Shown here in pieces: positions 60,810 to 64,000 of a stretch of 64,000 bases of DNA. The notes below the pieces were generated by a model. The model did not search any database, was not told the DNA's origin, and was given only the letters and a program-made list of their open reading frames with translations. Source of the stretch: Bos javanicus (taxonomy: Eukaryota > Chordata > Mammalia > Artiodactyla > Bovidae); contig NW_026893683.1 in NCBI RefSeq assembly GCF_032452875.1, forward strand, positions 124,001-188,000, in the 5' to 3' direction. How positions within the stretch are numbered: the first letter of the stretch is position 1; every line of letters begins with the position of its first letter. A program made the translations under genes and the position numbers.

Positions 60810-61464
60810 CTCAGGAGGCAATACTCAAAGAGCTGAGCAGACACGAACCACGCAATCAGCAGGCAATAAGCATGGAGCTCAGCAGTGACGAATCATGCTG
60901 CTCAACTGGCAATAATCAAGCACGTGACCAGGCAGGAATCACGCAGCTCAGCTGGCAATTGTCAAGCAGATGAGCCGACAGGAATCACGCAGCTCAGATG
61001 GCAATTGTCATGCAGATGAGCCGGCAGGAATCACGCAGCTCAGCAGGCCCTGATCACGTGACTCTGCAGGCACTGATCACGTGGCTGATCAAGTACAGAT
61101 CACGTGACTGAGCAGGCACTGATCACGTGGCTATCATGCACTGATGACGTGACTGCGCATGCAATGATGACGTGGCTGTTCGGGCACTGATCACATGGCT
61201 CATCATGCACTGATCACGTGTTTATCAGGCAGTGATCAGTGACTGACAGGCCCTGATCAGGGGACTGTGCACGCACTGATCAGGTGGCTGATCAGGAACT
61301 GACCACCTGACTGCGCATGCAGTGATCACGTGGCTGGTCGTTCACTGATCATGTGTTTATCATCCGGTGATCACTTGACTGAGAGGCGCTGATCACGTGA
61401 CTGTGCCGTCAGTGATCACGTGGCTGAGCAGGCACTGATATCGTGACTGAGCATGCACTGATCA
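60810..61464 (+). repeat. A segment plus 23-bp array, unit of 1277 bp
   Basis: Two 46-bp monomers and one 134-bp block. It has private TCAAGTACAG and ACAGGCCCTGATC. Confidence 0.85.
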
Positions 61465-62088
61465 TGTGCCGGGAGCCGGGGAGGCATTCCACTCTGGACA
61501 AAGGTCATGAGGAAGGAGGCTCGGCATACGCAAATGCGGGATCGAGCCTCAGGAGTCCACCCGGATATTCTCGAGCATCTCCCCCCCAAAAAAACCGGAG
61601 TCTGCCTACTGTATTGCTTTGTGCTCTCACCTCTGATTTCACTGGGCGCTGTCCCCCACCACCATCTCGCTCTCTCTGTCAAAGAGGTAACTTACAGCTC
61701 CAATTCATAAAGTTCCTTGTCATTCTTCCCTTTAACTTCCAGCTGAGTCTCCATCTGGAGCGCAGAACCCAACACGCTTACTAATTATGCCTGGGCTGCT
61801 AAGACCCACTCGAGAAGGTGTCTAGTGTGAGGCACCTTTCGCTATTCGAGAGGGCACCTGCGGCCTACGTACGTGGTGCAAACTTCTTGTCTTGAAGTTT
61901 GATTGGTCTTCCGCGTAAACCAAGCTACTCAGTCTCTTTTCTCCACCGAATTTTCCTACTGAGCTCTCCTCATACTATTATTCTTGACATCTCCGATTAG
62001 CATATAAAGAGTCGCCTAGGCCATCTCTTCTTCGAATACCCTGGATCAGTTGGGGCTGGTCCCCGGCAGGTGGCGACCGAACAGGGAC
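61465..62088 (+). mobile_element. LTR+PBS insert, copy 31 (type c)
   Basis: Later type c with a pure C/A tract and ACCGGAGTC, like copy 22 rather than the neighbouring Z copies 25 and 28. Confidence 0.92.
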
Positions 62089-62830
62089 CTCAGGAAGCAA
62101 TACTCAAAGAGCTGAGCAGACACGAACCACGCAATCAGCAGGCAATAAGCATGGAGCTCAGCAGTGACGAATCATGCTGCTCAGCTGGCAATAATCAAGC
62201 ACGTGACCAGGCAGGAATCACGCAGCTCAGCTGGCAATTGTCACGCAGATGAGCCGGCAGGAATCACGCAGCTCAGCAGGCCCTGATCACGTGATCTGCA
62301 GGCACTGATCACGTGGCTGATCAAGTCCAGATCACGTGACTGAGCATGCACTGATCACGTGGCTATCATGCACTGATGACGTGACTGCGCATGCACTGAT
62401 GACGTGGCTGATCGGGCACTGATCACATGGCTCATCATGCACTGATCACGTGTTTATCAGGCAATGATCAGTGACTGACAGGCGCTGATCATGGGACTGT
62501 GCACGCACTGATCACGTGGCTATCATGCACTGATTACGTGACTGCGCATGCACTGATGACGTGGCTGTTCGGGCACTGATCACGTGTTTATCAGGCAGTG
62601 ATCAGTGACGGACAGGCGCTGATCAGGGGACTGTGCACACACTGATCAGGTGGCTGATCAGGAACTGACCACCTGACTGCGCATGCAGTGATCACGTGGC
62701 TGGTCGTTTACTGATCACGTGTTTATCATCCGGTGATCACGTGACTGAGAGGCGCTGATCACGTGACTGTGCTGTCAGTGATCACGTGGGTGAGCAGGCA
62801 CTGATATCGTGACTGAGCATGCACTGATCA
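62089..62830 (+). repeat. A segment plus 23-bp array, unit of 1366 bp
   Basis: One 46-bp monomer and two 134-bp blocks, with GTGACGGACAGG. It reads GGAATCACGCAGC where the two previous Z copies read GGAATAACG. Confidence 0.85.
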
Positions 62831-63452
62831 TGTGCCGGGAGCCGGGGAGGCATTCCGCTCTGGACAAAGGTCATGAGGAAGTAGGCTCAGCATACGCAAA
62901 TGCGGGATCGAGCCTCAGGAATCCACCCGGATATTCTCGAGCATCTCCCCCCCAAAAACCAGAGTCTGCCTACTGTATTGCTTTGTGCTCTCACCTCTGA
63001 TTTCACTGGGGTCTGTCCCCCACCACCATCTCGCTCTCTCTGTCAAAGAGTTAACTTACAGCTCCAATTCATAAAGTTCCTTGTCATTCTTCCGTTTAAC
63101 TTCCAGCTGAGTCTCCATCTGGAGCGCGGAACCCACCACGCTTACTAATTATGCCTGGGCTGCTAAGACCCACTCGAGAAGGTGTCTAGGGTGAGGCACC
63201 TTTCGCTATTCGAGAGGGCGCCTGCGGCCTACGTAAGTGGTGCAAACTTCTTGTCTTGAAGTTTGATTGGTCTTCCGCGTAAACCAAGCTGCTCAGTCTC
63301 TTTTCTCCATCGAATTTTCCTACTGAGCTCTCCTCATACTATTATTCTTGACATCTCTGATTAGCATATAAATAGTCGCCTAGGCCATCTCTCCTTCGAA
63401 TACCCTGGATCAGTTGGGGCTGGTCCCCGGCAGGTGGCGACCGAACAGGGAC
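62831..63452 (+). mobile_element. LTR+PBS insert, copy 32 (type b)
   Basis: Type b with a shortened C/A tract (LTR 602 bp) and CTTCCGTTTAAC. Its PBS ends at 63452. Confidence 0.92.
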
Positions 63453-64000
63453 CTCAGGAGGCAATACTCAAAGAGCTGAGCAGACACGAACCACGCAATC
63501 AGCAGGCAATAAGCATGGAGCTCAGCAGTGACGAATCATGCTGCTCAACTGGCAATAATCAAGCACGTGACCAGGCAGGAATCACGCAGCTCAGCTGGCA
63601 ATTGTCAAGCAGATGAGCCGAGAGGAATCACGCAGCTCAGCTGACAATTGTCATGCAGATGAGCCGGCAGGAATCACGCAGCTCAGCAGGCCCTGATCAC
63701 GTGACTCTGCAGGCACTGATCACGTGGCTGATCAAGTCCAGATCACGTGACTGAGCATGCACTGATCACGTGGCTATCATGCACTGTTCACGTGGCTGAT
63801 CATACACTGGTCACCTGCCTGGTCATGCACAGATCAGCTGACTAATCATGAACTGATCACGTAGCAATCATTCACTGATCACCTGGCTGATCATGCACTG
63901 ATCACGTGGCTATCATGCAATGATCACGTGGCTGATCATGCACTGATACCGAGACTGAGCATGGACTGATCACATGACTATCATGTAGTGATCACGTGAC
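63453..64000 (+). repeat. Start of a long unit, cut by the window end
   Basis: An A segment with two 46-bp monomers (GCTGACAATTG), then 23-bp array. It shows the same 22-bp monomer loss near 63930. The expected type I segment would lie beyond the window. Confidence 0.84.

Larger units (their letters stand above)
1..64000 (+). repeat. Composite LTR-bearing satellite array spanning the entire window (bovine 1.706/1.711a-like)
   Basis: Every part of the window is either a 23-bp monomer array, a 46-bp double-monomer (A) segment, or one of 32 LTR+PBS inserts, all in the same orientation. The monomer halves are GATCACGTGAC and TGATCATGCACT, variously mutated, often at CpG. From memory this is the prototype of a bovine satellite (1.706 g/cm3), and LTR-carrying bovine satellites (1.711a) were described in the early 1980s. 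The species assignment is inference. No interval of unique sequence was found. Confidence 0.93.
60188..64000 (+). repeat. Higher-order module Z, partial tandem copy cut by the window end
   Basis: LTRs d, c and b at intervals 1277 and 1366, then the first part of the long unit. The array continues beyond the window. Confidence 0.87.

Noticed and set aside
1..64000. CENP-B boxes
   Set aside because: I looked for TTCG followed by the spaced A and CGGG core in the commonest contexts (TGTTCGGGCACTG, CCTTCGAATACC, ATTCGAGAGGGC) and none fits. A full pattern search could not be run.
1253..64000. Independent retroviral insertions in each unit
   Set aside because: All 32 copies share the same two junctions and the same flanking satellite block, so one insertion followed by amplification is far simpler.

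Overview
The whole 64 kb window is satellite DNA. I see no credible protein-coding gene, tRNA, rRNA or CRISPR array. It is built from three ingredients in one orientation. (1) Arrays of a roughly 23-bp monomer made of two related halves, GATCACGTGAC and TGATCATGCACT. (2) Diverged 46-bp double monomers (about 195-290 bp segments, called 'A segments' here) typified by AATCACGCAGCTCAGCTGG and CAATTGTCAAGCAGATGAG. (3) A 621-624 bp retroviral insert, present 32 times, consisting of one LTR (TGTGCC...CCCCGGCA, 601-604 bp), two bases, and an 18-nt primer-binding site (TGGCGACCGAACAGGGAC) one base from the tRNA-Lys3 type.

Organism: the 23-bp monomer is, from memory, the prototype of the bovine 1.706 satellite. 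A bovine satellite of about 1.4 kb carrying an LTR-like insert (1.711a) was described by Streeck and colleagues in the early 1980s. The 1412-1413 bp spacing seen here twice fits that memory. I infer pericentromeric heterochromatin of cattle or a close bovine relative. No database was consulted.

Layout: 1-1252 is a long 23-bp array with one LTR-free A segment. 1253-9662 is LTR-dense: six tandem units of 1302-1459 bp, with no LTR-free A segment. 9663-13113 is a transitional long unit. From 13114 the array is an ordered series of higher-order modules, Y-X-Y-X-Z-X-Z-Z-Z-Z(partial). Y is about 4.75-4.89 kb, X is 4.64 kb (one copy shortened by 887 bp), and Z is about 6.1 kb. X+Z makes a 10.7 kb higher-order repeat seen twice (26503-47993), after which Z alone repeats (47994 to the window end). 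Every module ends in a long unit of about 3.4 kb holding two LTR-free A segments (types I and II). These preserve the pre-insertion sequence.

The most notable observation is the anatomy of the insert. Compared with the LTR-free A segments, it runs from the first base of the LTR to exactly the last base of the 18-nt primer-binding site, with no internal retroviral sequence and no target-site duplication. That is the extent of a plus-strand strong-stop DNA. One such event, later amplified with the satellite, would explain all 32 copies. Other points are mosaic LTRs marking recombination between repeat types, unit lengths differing by whole 23-bp monomers, a very dense field of CACGTG and TGACGTG motifs, and LTR promoters repeated every 1.2-3.5 kb pointing into the satellite.
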